Positions 33,822 to 45,327 of a DNA stretch of 64,000 bases are shown here, piece by piece. Source of the stretch: Hyphodiscus hymeniophilus (lineage: Eukaryota; Ascomycota; Leotiomycetes; Helotiales; Hyphodiscaceae); NCBI GenBank assembly GCA_016508695.1, contig VNKQ01000006.1, positions 1,240,001-1,304,000 of the forward strand. The letters are read 5' to 3'. The position numbers and the translations under genes were made by a program. The first letter of the stretch is position 1. The number at the start of each line of letters is the position of its first letter. The notes under the pieces were generated by a model. The model saw only the letters and a program-made list of their open reading frames with translations, did no database searches and was not told where the DNA came from.

Positions 33822-36251
33822 ATGACCAGGTTCTTGACGCCGTCCAAGGTCGGGCTTCTATGCCTTATCGAGCTGTACACGGATGCAGAGGTCCTAAGCT
33901 CTTCGACAATTCCAATTCTCTCGTTCATCCTCAATCAACTACTGCCTTCTACGCAACCAGCACCACAGCATAATCCGAATTTATCAAATCAAGATCTGCC
34001 CTTCGTCCTCGACCTTAAATCCTTCGAAAACCTTCTCTCTGCCCACCAATCCGCATCCGGCGTCCCAGGTCGAAACCTATGGGACCGCTTCCTCACGAAA
34101 TTATGGGACATCGACAGCCTAGACGCTCTTCATGTGTTCTTTGCGCGGCGGACGAATCTTCTAGCCAAGACTCGTGAAGATGCGAAGAAGGACGCCGAGA
34201 TGGGAATACCCCCTGCATCTTCCGATATGATCATACTTTCTCGCACGTCGCCATTCGGGAGTTTCGTTCGCAAGTCAAAAGTTGAATTTGAGAGGCTGAA
34301 ATTCAACGATGCGCAATTGCTATGGACAGCCTTTTTGAGGTGGAGATATGAAACGAGGACATATTGGGCGAGAAGAAATGGCATGCTCGATAGATGGGCC
34401 GGGGATAAAGCTTTAAACGATGGAGAGGGTGAATGGGGTGCGGAAGCTACCGAGATGCTAGAGCTGGTGGCATATGGATGTTTGAACATCGAAGACGATG
34501 AGAGTGGCCGCGTTAGCACCGACGATGTGGAGAAACTGCTTGAGTTCCAAGTCGAGCGAATGCAGAGTGAGTCTCAGATACCCAGATCTAATGGCAAAGG
34601 CTAATGATTGCAGAGCTGGGTAACAGGATACCGGTGGAAGTCAAGGGGAAATTCAAGGACATTTTGAAAGCCAGTTTCATGATTCCGAGTCTGTCGCACT
34701 ACCTCAAGTACGCCTCACTCTCTTTATCTCGTGCTCTTGCTCACCCAAGACAGTTTTTTGGATGCTTGGAGAGCCGGTGACTACACTACGTCCTTCGATA
34801 ATCTTCATCGGTATTTCGACTACACTATGCAGAACCGAGATCGACTTTTCTATCAGTATGCCCTCATGAATCTTGCTGTCCTACAAGCAGATTTTGGCTG
34901 CTTTGACGAAGCCGTTGCCGCTATGCTGGAGACAGTCTCAACTGCACGAGAAAACAAAGATATGCACTGTCTAAATTTTGCGCTCAATTGGCTATATCAT
35001 TTCGGCAAAGCCCACCCCAAGGTCATCAGAGAGGCCGAATCGACGAATATGATTGGCGTTGAAAGAGAAGGCCTTGCATATCTACGGATCAAAGCAAAAG
35101 AGAGTGGCATGTGGACGCTATGGAGCTCGACACTGCTTAGCGAGGCAAAGCTGGGCATGTCCAACGGCGAGAGCGTTGCCACTACATTCGAGAACATCCT
35201 GAAGAGTTCGTATCTCATCGTGGACAAGAACATGAAACCTATGATGGGGCCTCAGACGGCGCTTGTCTCTCATCTGTGGGCTCGATTAGGAGTAATGCAT
35301 CTAGCAACACAATATTCCGAGGTCTATCTTAGCACATATGCTCGCTACGGTCTCTTCGATGATACCTTGAGGCACACATGTCGGACCGCACATCTCTGGA
35401 CTGACAAAGGCCGTTATGATGAAGCTATGGAAAAGCTTGAGAGTTTAGATGAGAACTCGCTCCGGTCGTGGAAGTCAAATCAACTATGGCTGAAGTATCG
35501 AGGATTCCTTCGTCTAAAGCGTGATCTTCACCACAATAACCTAGATGGAGCAGACCAGCTACTTTCGCAGCTCCTACAGCATACAGGAGCCGACGCTGAC
35601 CCAGATCTCCATTTCGAGATCAACATTCTTCATATCGATTACCTCATACGCCGGACTGACTTCAACGCTGCGCTGGCAAAAATCGAAAAACTGGCTGGAG
35701 CTGCGAAGGAAGACGGAGAGGATATCAATCTGCGTGTGAGACTTCTTACGATGAAAGCATTGCTTCAAGACCAATGCGGTCGGCCGCAGAAGGGTTTTTC
35801 GGTGGCAGTTCGCGCAGCAAGCATTGCCTGGCGAGCTCGACTGATTCCGGGTCTTTGGGCTGCGATGGGCGCCATAGCCAATATTCTAACATCTCTCTCG
35901 GAGTTCCACGCCTCATCACAAATCCTCACCTCAATCATCCCTCGGGCTTTGGAGTACGAGAATTGTGCTCTTAATGCGCAGCTGTATTCTTTTTTGGTCG
36001 ACGCTTACATGGGGATTGCTGGGCAAGCCAAGCGGGGTAGTCTGAAGAGAAGAGAGTGTTTGACAAAGTGTCTGGAATTCATTGATAGGTCATTCAACGA
36101 GTACTCTGTTTTGGAGGATATTAAAGGGCAGTGTGAGATGATGGCCAAGAAAGCTACGATTATGAAAGTCTTGGGGGACAAGTTGCAAGCGGACGATTGT
36201 GCAAGTGCCTATCTCGACTTGAAAAGAGACGCGGCGTTAGCAATGGCTTAG
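33822..36251 (+). CDS. apc5: Anaphase-promoting complex subunit 5
   Basis: Exons 33822-34566, 34614-34707 and 34754-36251, giving 778 residues. It starts MTRFLTPSKVGLL. The Apc5 signature begins at the exon 2/3 junction, LSHYL-NFLDAWRAGDYTTSFDNLHRYFDYTM (about residues 270-310). TPR-like helices follow: YQYALMNLAVLQADFGCFDEAVAAMLE, then HCLNFALNWLYHFGKAHP, continuing to the C-terminus (total about 480 residues of repeats). As part of the APC/C E3 ligase scaffold it helps destroy securin and cyclins. The position next to COX13 and APN2 is the conserved left flank of the mating-type locus in many Pezizomycotina. Confidence 0.9.
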
Positions 36252-36996
36252 ATGATACCCATGATTGAAATGACTAGAAATTCACCATCTACCAATGGAT
36301 TTTTGTGGTCTCATTCGTCCAACTTCACATCTTCCTGTAAAAAAAAAAAAAGAAATGCATAGCATAACGGACAGAACCTCTGTTGACATCTCTTGTGTCA
36401 AACGTATCTGAGATGCTTGGCTTGAAATTTGGTGGAGAGATAGCCTCGCGGGTTTCAGCACTCCAGCTTTCAAATGTGCTCACTAACTTGTTCCCCAGTC
36501 ACCAACATTACTTTGGCAACTCCTCGACTTCACAGTTTCTCTTGCACGCTCCTATATTCATCTTTTATTAGCCTCTATACAAGACCACTTCCATTCCATC
36601 ATAATGACACATCACATTCCCTCCATCCTCCTGATCAAGCCTCCTTAGCCAGCTCTCATAACTCATGGATAGCCCATCACCATTCTCGCGGCAACCGTGA
36701 GCAAGATACTAATGGGAATCTAATTGCCGCCCTAATCAATCCCCTTGAGCTTCAGTCACTTTTATACCATCCCTTTAAATACTCGCACACATCTCGCTCT
36801 CCGAAAAGGGCACTTCACGCATCGGACGAGCAGAGGAAGGACGTTCTGAAAGTTATAAGATTGCTCAGACTCAAGGGGAATTGTACAGCGGTCTGTCGGC
36901 TCCAGCTTTACTAAGCTTTTATTCAACCTCTACCCTAGTCTCCCCAACCCCATATCTGCACTTCCTCACGAACCCATTGCTTCCAATATCCAGTCC
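36252..36996. other. Intergenic between converging APC5 and COX13
   Basis: About 745 nt. Contains a 13-nt A-run (36339-36351). No supported gene; it presumably holds both 3' UTRs. Confidence 0.5.
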
Positions 36997-37683
36997 CTAC
37001 TCGTCCTTCTTATGATAGTTGACTTTATCGTTCCAGCTACACCAGCAAAATTAGCACACGTTCATCTCAACTGTAACTTTTCATCTTCCAGCACCTCCTC
37101 CCACCTTAACATATCATATGATTCTCAGGTTCATACTTACAAGAGAGTCTGCAGAAAAATCAGTCAGTCTTGATTCAGCATTCTAGCGGGTTCGGAGGTC
37201 TCATACCTTATCTCCATCACCCCAGAAGAAGTTCTTGGTTCGAAGATTCTGATATGGATACTCAGGTCTCTCCTCCAAGGGCGCCATATGCTCCCAATGA
37301 CCCCAATGCTCATTCCAGAGGTTATAGGCATTAACACCGGCAATGATCAAGCAAGGAATCGTCACACTACCAACAGTCAGTTTCTCCTTCCTTCCCGCAA
37401 TTCCCCTCTTCGGATTCTCACTAGATGGAAAGCTTGCGCCAGAGATCTACCACCTCGTCAGCGTCTCACGATCACACATATCTCACTTTTACGAACCAGA
37501 TGTAGCAGCCGCATGATCCTTCACAGCCTTTCTCTCGCGGTTGAAAGCATTGTCCTCGGTACCTTTGAAAGCAGAGCCCTCGGAGCTCGCGAATCGCCTT
37601 TGGAAAGGTGTGCGGATTGCTGGAGAGCGCAGCTTGGAAGCAAAGCGCTGGGAAGTTCGAATCATCGTTCGTTGAGGGAACAT
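36997..37683 (-). CDS. cox13: Cytochrome c oxidase subunit VIa (Cox13)
   Basis: Five minus-strand exons: 37683-37497, 37446-37422 (25 nt), 37366-37207, 37148-37141 (8 nt) and 37036-36997, giving 139 residues. The N-terminus MFPQRTMIRTSQRF is a basic mitochondrial presequence. Mature features: DLWRKLSIYVTIPCLIIAGV (single membrane helix), NLWNEHW, EERPEYPYQNLRTKNFFWGDGDKTLFWN and the terminal KVNYHKKDE. The 8-nt exon (ACTCTCTT) is needed to connect GDGDK to TLFWND, and the reading agrees with the family. Subunit VIa is a nuclear-encoded regulatory subunit of complex IV in the inner membrane. The gene diverges from APN2 across 293 nt. Confidence 0.92.
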
Positions 37684-37976
37684 CGTGTTGTTGTTGTGGT
37701 TCAATTGCTCTTCGAGAATCAGGTACGTCGTGTGAAGTTCAAATCGTATGTTTCCCCAATGCCTGCCAAGCTTCAAACGAATAAGGCTTAGTGCAATGAT
37801 CACGTGGTGGCGGCTGACCTCGAGTCACTTTCGCGACTCAGTCGCGATTGTCATCGGGGTAAAGGCGACGGTGTATGGGGCAAACTTCACTGGCCGGTTG
37901 AACCTCCTGTTATCTCACACCTTTGTGGGGCAATGTCTTCGAAGCTGCGTCGTTCTTCAGTGTCTGGTGCATCAAA
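37684..37976. promoter_or_regulatory. Divergent COX13/APN2 promoter interval
   Basis: 293 nt separate the two divergent start codons, so regulatory DNA must be shared or abutting. I see no clear TATA box. Confidence 0.5.
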
Positions 37977-40143
37977 ATGGAGGAGCGGGGTCTAAGGATT
38001 ACGACATGGAACGGTATGTGTATTGTCTCCACCCCAGTAAGATCTTGACTGATTGAGGGTAGTGAACGGAATCAGGTTTGTCATCCTCCGCGACTTTGGG
38101 AATTTCTCTATGCACAGACAAATGGTATCTTGAGGGTCATACTAACAACAGGCCAGGAATCCATTTGGCTATCAACCATGGCGAAAAGAGAGGACTTTCG
38201 CGGTAGGAAGAGCTCTCTGTATGCTTCTAAGAAGCGATTGTTGATTTAATTCCAGGCTATGTTCGAAATACTTGAGGCGGACATTGTGATTATGCAAGAG
38301 ACCAAGATACAGCGGAAGGACCTCCAGGATGACATGGTACTTGTGCCCGGATGGGATGTGTTCTTCAGTCTGCCAAAACACAAGAAAGGTACGCTCTTGG
38401 GGCAAGAGATGAACGACCCTGCTAATAAGGTTGAATAGGCTACTCTGGAGTAGCAGTATATACCCGCAATGCAGTTTGTGCACCAATTCGAGCAGAAGAA
38501 GGCATAACAGGGGTCCTTACCCCTCCGAATTCCTCTACAAGCTTCTGGGACCTTCCCAAAGACCAGCAGATCGGTGGATATCCTACTCCAATACAACTTG
38601 CCGAATGCCCCCTCGATATCGCAACTATTGACTCAGAAGGACGATGTGTTGTGCTTGAGTTCCCCGCCTTCGTACTTATCGGTGTCTACTGCCCAGCAAA
38701 CAGAGATGAGTCTCGTGATGACTTTCGAGTAAGCTTTATCAATGCTCTCGATGCTCGAGTACGTAATCTGGTGGCAGCAGGGAAGAGAGTCTTCTTGACT
38801 GGCGATCTAAACATCATACGAGAGGAGATGGATACAGCCAACGCAGAGGAGCAACTGAAGAAGCATGGCATGACAGGGCAACAATACGTTTCTACGCCAG
38901 CCAGAAGAATGCTCAACCAGCTGTTGGTCGGAGGCAAGGTCTTTGGAGAAAGAGATGAAGGTAGAGAGAAGCCAGTGATGTGGGACATATGCCGCTCATT
39001 TCATCCCGATCGCAAAGGCATGTTTACTTGCTGGGAGCAAAAGATCAATGCAAGGCCGGGAAATTTCGGTTCTCGGATAGATTATGTTCTCTGCAGCCAG
39101 GACTGGAAAGACTGGTTCTCCGAGTCAAACATTCAAGAAGGTCTCATGGGCTCAGACCATTGTCCAGTGTACGCAGTGTTGAAGCAGAGGGTGGTGGTTG
39201 ATGGCCAAGAGACTGATATAAGGGATGTCATGAGTGCTGGAATGTTCAAGGAAGGTGCTCGTCAACGGGAGTGGTCTACGAAAGATCTTTTGCCCATGTC
39301 AGCAAAGCTCATAGCAGAATTCGATCGCAGGCGCAGCATCCGAGACATGTTTACGAAGAAACCATCCTTAAAATCTTCAGAGAGCTCTTTCTCCAAGTCG
39401 ACGACAGATACAACTCAAGAAGGAAAGCAGGCGGATCTTGTAGGGATCTCCCAAAGCGAAATGCAAAACCCGGGGGGTCTCAGGCTACAACGGCGATCAA
39501 CGGAATTGCCATTGCTTTCGATTCTCAAACTACAAAGATGCCGAGTCCAGCAAAGCCAGGTAGTAAACGCATAGCAGAGCCACCTTCAATAGCACGGCCT
39601 TTGAAGAGAGTCAAATCTGGAGCAAGCTTTAAGACAGCAATGCCTGCAAAAGGTCAACCAGGGAAAGGACAAAGCAGCCTCATGGGGTTCTTCAAGCCTA
39701 AGGTTTCACAGTCTGATGGAGATGCAGAAAGTCAATCAACGTCCACATCAGCAGTCGACGGAGATTCAGATACAGCAAGTATTGCTACTTCCGGTCCTTC
39801 AACGCCAGCTGCACCAGTATATCAACTCCAATCACCCTCTGTGGACCGCAACGAATTACCATCCCCAAGTATAGCGTTCAATCTTGCCGAACAGCAATCA
39901 ATTGTCGATCCGATAGTGGCCAAGGAGGGCTGGTCGAAGCTCCTCGGCAAACGGACTGTACCTCGATGTGAGCATAACGAACCTTGTATAAGCCTCCTGA
40001 CCAAGAAGCCTGGAGTAAACTTGGGTCGATCTTTTTATATGTGTCCGCGGCCAATCGGACCCAGTGGACAGAAAGAGAAGAACAGCCAGTGGCGGTGTGG
40101 CACTTTCATCTGGAGCAGCGATTGGACTGGTGACGGAACATGA
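37977..40143 (+). CDS. apn2: AP endonuclease Apn2 (class II, exonuclease III family)
   Basis: Exons 37977-38013, 38063-38075 (13 nt), 38157-38202, 38256-38388, 38439-39439 and 39484-40143, giving 629 residues. MEERGLRITTWNVNGIRNPF begins the fold. Catalytic positions visible: Glu47 (QETKIQ), GDLNI near 198 and His317 in SDHCPV. A C-terminal zinc-finger GRF motif follows (about 572-622: CEHNEP, FYMCPRP, QWRCGTFIW). A PIP-like QSSLMGFFKP suggests PCNA binding. It repairs abasic sites and 3' blocks in nuclear DNA. The last intron (39440-39483, 44 nt) lacks a good branch point. Alternatively, one G missing from the six-G run at 39472-39477 would join the frames without an intron. It is the conserved left neighbour of MAT. 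Confidence 0.93.
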
Positions 40144-42279
40144 AGGGAGTGCGAGACGTTGAGTACGGATGATAGCAGGAAGAAGCACCGGCTTCCTGCA
40201 GCCGCCACATATTAGATCGCTCACCGCAAAGGTATAGGAGACACTTCTCTAAAGCTTTGTGACTTCAGCTAATATCCTGCCTAGGATTTCATCCTCCCCC
40301 GATCCTCGACACACACGATCAATCGGCATCTCCATGAGATTCAGACCATTCCTTCCAATAGGATACTTGTGGCTGGAGGATATCAAGGAGACATTCGGAA
40401 CATAGTGGCTTCAGAGCTTACGGCATAATGCAACTGTCAATACACAAACCAGAGCACGATAGATCAATTGATGATTGCAGTTACGGTACACTTGGCTGTA
40501 CACATTCAGTTTCGACCACATCTCTCCCATGACCTTCATCCTTTGATTACATCAAGCACCTTCTTCCTCTTCAAACCCCCTCAAGCTCAATTCTTATTCC
40601 TAACCCTTAGACTCACCCCCTTCCCAGACCCTCCAACTCCCCTTGATACTTCTGTATCCAAAGAGATTCCCCAATTCATGCCATCAGCTCGTTCCCGAAT
40701 TTAACCAAAGGATTGTCAACCTTCTGCAGTCCTATTCGAAGGTATTCGAAGGCTATCAGATGCACAATTCTCGTGAAAGATTTCCGCTTGCAAGGCACAA
40801 ATGAGTGGCGCGGGTTCAAACAAACGGAAGGGTTGGGAAACGCATAGAAGAAATGGTTGTGTTCTCGAATCCAGGGCAGCAGCCCTATTGAGTTTGGATG
40901 CTGAAAGGTGGAAGGCAAAAATCCGGGTGGTTGGGCGGAACTGGGCAAGCCGAGACGTCAACCTCCGCGACTTTGAAAATTGAAAATTTTAATTGGTAAT
41001 TTGAGAGGCTGGAAATTGAGGGGGCTGGCGGCACCTCGGAACCGAGAGGATGGCGATGCGGCTGATGATGTAAACAAACACTCGTGCCACACATATCCAG
41101 CGTTGGAGGAGTGCCTCTTGCTTCTGTTCAGCAGCGGTATCCGGGTCCTGGCCTCTTGCTACTGGGTCTTTGAGCTGATTCAACTGTGACTGCAGGTTAA
41201 ATATGGATTAGTTTACAACTGGATCAAATTAGAAGCAGATTTCCTTGCATTCAAGCTCAATGTTCGTTGTGGTATCGGTGATGTTGGTGATAGTAAAAGT
41301 AGCAGCAGCAGGGAGCAGGGCAGCAGCAAGCAGGCAGCATCATGAAGACCTCACATTTGAAGGACGCAGTTTGTTTTTCAGCACCGTTTTTCTATCTAAA
41401 CTGTCTAGTGACATGGATGTTTATCAAAGTCTGATCCGAGGATCTGTCGATGACTAAACAACATAAGGCCCGTAAAGCTTTCCATTTCCATCAGCAGAAG
41501 TCCAAATCTAATCCATTTTCCATTCTTGAGAGACAGGCACCTTGAGAGAAAGATCCTGATCCGAAGATCGGGATCAAACTCAATCAAAGTGCTGGGAAGA
41601 AAGCTCGAGAGCGTTCTTGTGTCGCAGTACGAAGAAGAACCTCAAAGAGTCTGATCCGAAGAACAAATTCAATGAAGTCAAGAAAGCCCGAAAGCTCTCA
41701 ATCCTCTGTTTGCGTGTGTTCATCTTAAGCGTCTGTTCGTTGAGTCGTTGAGTCGTGACGCCGTTGATGGGAAAGTAACAAGTCGTATCCATTTTTTTTT
41801 GGTGGCATTGGTGTATCGCCGCAATGAAAGTACAAAGGAAAGAACAGCAAGTGTGTGTGCGCAAGGTGTACAGGGGAAGGACCATCCTAGGAGTCGTCGA
41901 AAGGTTGCCAACGTGAAGCGAAAGCCAAACTGTGAAGCGCCAATCAAGTAAACCAGAGAGAATGAGGCACTTTGAAACGTTTTCGAGTGGGCAAGAATTC
42001 GATCCATGTGGGCGCTCAGAAGATCCAAGTTGAAAACAGTGACAGTATGCGAAGCGGGGTGTGGTGTATGAACATGCCGCAAACAGAAACGTGTATCAAG
42101 CAGTGGTAATGTAAGGGTGTCAAGAGAGGATTGATGCGATAGATGTTGCATAGAATCAGACCAGATCAACGGCCACGAAGCAGATGCGCGTTGTTGTGAA
42201 TGAGGTGCGGTCGCCCGAATTGTACCAGTGAGACAAAACATGAGATGGCGTCTGGATAGCAGGAACCTAAGTTCGGCGT
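40144..42279. other. Intergenic APN2 to MAT1-2-1, no gene supported
   Basis: About 2.1 kb between the APN2 stop and the MAT1-2-1 stop. No conserved ORF, and no alpha- or HMG-box remnant that I could read. Contains AT-rich sequence near 40978-41010, AGCAGC-rich sequence at about 41295-41340, and three copies of CTGATCCGA(A/G)GA around 41430-41664. Confidence 0.5.
41431..41664 (+). repeat. Three dispersed CTGATCCGARGA copies
   Basis: Near-identical 12-14-nt motifs at 41431, 41556 and 41651, two preceded by AGT, within about 230 nt beside MAT1-2-1. They could be degenerate direct repeats; no known element was recognised. Confidence 0.4.
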
Positions 42280-43448
42280 TTAAGACCAGTTGAAAGTGGC
42301 GGCAGGGGGAGTCCAGTTTGCGAACTGCATGGTCTGGTAATCGAAGAGACCTCCGGTTGGCATACGAGCAAAGGCTCCCTCATCAAGACCTTGGTAGTCC
42401 TCGAATGCCTCCCAATCAATGCCAGATGAGCCCTGAAGGAATGGTGTGGACGGAAGAGCAGGCGCAAAATCGAAATCGAACATGGATGTGGACATGGATG
42501 ATTGGGTGAGGTGAGGGTTACTGGCGTATCCTGCACGGCGATGGACCTTAGGAGCAGGACGTCCTTGCATGTTGAGCAAGATTTCCTCGGAGTTGCGCTT
42601 GCGCTTCTTGATTTCAGAAGACTTGCGAGGTGAGCACTTGTACGCAGGATGCATGAGTTGGTGCTTGGCTTTCTCCTGTTCTGCAAGCTCCTTGTACTTG
42701 GCCTTCACTTCCGCGGACTCGTTGCGCCACAAACCAGAAATGATGGTGGCTATTCAGTGTTAGTCCAATTTGAATTAGAAGACAGGCATGGCACTTACAG
42801 ATCTTACTGGTGTGCATTCCAGGGTTCTCTGCCAACACAACGCTATGTTTGTCTTGACGGTACAAGATCCAACTGTTGCGAGGCTTGGGGATCTTTCCAA
42901 CCTTCTGCGCCGATGAAGTGAGATTGGCATTGGCAGGGATGGAGGAGAGTTCAGCAGTTGGCTTGCTCTGCGCAGACTCGGAAGGAGAACCATAGTAGTG
43001 AATACCTGAACTGCCGAAAACGGTAGGAGGATATTCAACCAGATGAATTTGGATACATCCGGTGACGGCCTTGTGGTCCTGCTCATCGGCGACCTGTCCA
43101 ACACGATATGCAGACTTTTCGATGTCATAGTGAATATAAACCGTGGTGCCAATGATGATGCTGTGAAGATGTCAGACAAGAGTGATGAGTAGTATTCGGG
43201 CAATCTTACCTCAATTTCGCAGCCAGCTCTTTCATGTACTCAGCACCGAGGTTCGTACCCATGGATCGCGTGAAGAGATAGATCACCTTGCCACCAGCAA
43301 GCGACTTGAGATACTCGCTACCCATGAGAGCCTTGAATCGAACCTTGTCCTCAGCAGACGCGTTGGCGAGCATCAACTGGATCTTCTCTTCCGCAAAGGC
43401 GGAGAATGCGTCCATACCCATTGTTGGTGACATAGTCATTGCCGACAT
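42280..43448 (-). CDS. MAT1-2-1: Mating-type protein MAT1-2-1 (HMG box)
   Basis: Three minus-strand exons: 43448-43210, 43160-42799 and 42749-42280, giving 356 residues. The first ATG giving MSAMTMSPTMG is the start; an upstream in-frame codon is not ATG. The HMG box (about 170-240) reads IPKPRNSWILYRQDKHSVV, then NPGMHTSKISTIISGLWRNES, and continues EVKAKYKELAEQEKAKH; it is followed by a KKRKR nuclear-localisation signal. The second intron interrupts the box at the Ser of KIS|TIISGLW, the conserved MAT HMG intron position. It is a sequence-specific transcription factor specifying one mating identity, probably controlling pheromone and receptor genes. It lies tail-toward APN2 and shares a 319-nt divergent promoter with the neighbouring plus-strand gene. 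Confidence 0.95.
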
Positions 43449-43767
43449 GTTCGAGGACAATTGAGAGCGATAAGGAAGGCGAGTTGAGTAATGTCTGTGA
43501 TGAAGTTTTACTTGAAGGACGAGAATCTGATTTGAAAAGAAGTGTGTCGAAATTTGATTGTTGAAGGTGAAGAGGGGGAAAAGATTTGGTTCAGTGTGGG
43601 GAAAGACTTCGAATTTTTGGAAGCGAGAACTTCACCTTTGGCACATTCAAAACATCGCAGACGGCGCTAGCAAACCTCCCAAAGCAGTTGTGACCAAGCT
43701 CAATTAACGAACACTTCTTCTGCTCCTGGCAGATTCCTATACTGAAATTCATTACAACTACGCCAAA
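43449..43767. promoter_or_regulatory. Divergent promoter between MAT1-2-1 and the unknown MAT gene
   Basis: 319 nt between two divergent ATGs inside the MAT locus. Purine-rich on the plus strand near 43500-43600; no clear TATA or pheromone-response-like element. Confidence 0.5.
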
Positions 43768-45043
43768 ATGACAGACTCAACACCAAAAGATCGTCTCACT
43801 ATACGCGAGTTCAAATCGTGGTACAACATGACCTTGGAAGAGTTCATCGAAGAGGTTGAACGACTCGAAGGAAAACTCGGCGAAAAGCCTCTCCTCGATG
43901 AGTTCCAGGAGTTTGTTCATAGTAAGATCCTTAGCAGGTATCTCATGGTAGCTTTAACTGACTGGGTAGACTCAGCAACACTCGAAGAGCCTCGGAAGCT
44001 CGACTTTCTCGTCGATCTTCTTCGAGATCTTTTCTACCTCGTATTTCGCATCAGCCACAATATTATTGAGCAAGTCGAAACGACGACTGATGATGACAAG
44101 TTGTCCCAGGATACCAACGAGATTGCAAACTTCCTCGGCGCAGTCTTGGATGAATGTTGCAGGTTAAAGGCCACACCCGATCTCTTTCCATCGCAAGCCG
44201 TCAGGAAAGTGTTCTTAACAAAGGTTGAGGGTCTTTTATCATTTCTAGAAGAAATTGATGAAATGGCCGAGCGGCAGAACACCTACAACTGGGATATACG
44301 CTGTCTGGATTTGGTTGGGGTCGCCGTACCAGAGGACAATCCCACTAAGTTTGAAAAGCTCTTATACAAAAGGAAATGGCCGGCTCTTCATCCAAACAGA
44401 CCATTTGCCAAGAACCCATGGAACGACTGGCTCGATAACTCTGCAAGACCTGCGCCTCAATGGGTTGCTATCCAGCAGAAGATAACTCGAATAGGCAATA
44501 AGATGAACAAGAAGAAAGTTTACGAATACGACGCTGTAGAGTCATGGTTTGAAGACGTAAGTTTTTTGCAATCTGCAGCAAGGGTGGGAGCGACATAACG
44601 TCCAAAAGCTGACATGGATCATTTAGGATCAACTTATGCCTCGAAATGAAGAGGCGAGTCGAATGATCTCACACAACATTTGAGATAGCAACTAATACGT
44701 TTTACAGAATGATTGGCCTCATATCCCTGAAGTCGGCCATGCTTTCAAACATATGACCTGGTCAGGGTTTTCCACAGAGGACAGGTATAGCGTGGGGTTC
44801 CGCAAAGGAATAAGGAAGACCGTCGACTCGAATGACACTGTACTCTTGGAGGAGCTGAGTAAAGCAGCTGAGAGATTGCTGGTGGATTGGAAGGATGCCT
44901 TTCTCGTAAGACCTGGTCCTATGAACCACCTTGGCCGTCCCATGCTAGTACATCGACCAATTGGTTTACATGTAATCAGGACACGCGAAATTCTGCGTGC
45001 GAACGTTTCATATTTTAGATATGCCATGGCCTACAAGCCTTAA
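43768..45043 (+). CDS. Uncharacterised auxiliary gene inside the MAT locus
   Basis: Exons 43768-44556 and 44708-45043, giving 374 residues; intron 44557-44707 (151 nt). It starts MTDSTPKDRLTIREF. The protein is mostly helical and charged, with no signal peptide or membrane segment, no HMG box and no alpha box. It has aromatic-rich conserved-looking parts: KWPALHPNRPFAKNPWNDW (about 210-230) and DWPHIPEVGHAF to YSVGFRKGIRK (about 265-300). It sits between MAT1-2-1 and MAT1-1-1. Auxiliary MAT genes known in Pezizomycotina (MAT1-1-2, MAT1-1-5, MAT1-2-4/10 and similar) occupy such positions. The length and a proline/aromatic LHPxxPF-like core recall MAT1-1-2, but I cannot confirm that relation. 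Function unknown. Confidence 0.8.
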
Positions 45044-45327
45044 CGTATAATAGAAGATAGATGAACAATAGGAAAACATTTCCTTGGTACGTGCATTACC
45101 TTAAGGTAGGTACTTCAATGGCTATCATGTGACCTTTGCGGACAAAGGAAAGTGAATTGAAACGAGGAGAGCTTAGCGTGGAATGCCTTTGTTAGCGCCA
45201 CTGGCTCCTTAAGATCTTCGTGAACTGCACAATCTTAGAAACTGAGACATCTACGACAGTTGATTTTCACAACATCTCGACGCCATCATCAAGAGCAAAA
45301 TCATCGACCGAAGATACTGACATAATC

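Noticed and set aside
44581..44700. Extra exon in the MAT auxiliary gene after an acceptor at about 44627
   Set aside because: It reads open for about 19 codons but then stops, with no donor site before the stop. The simple two-exon model keeps frame.
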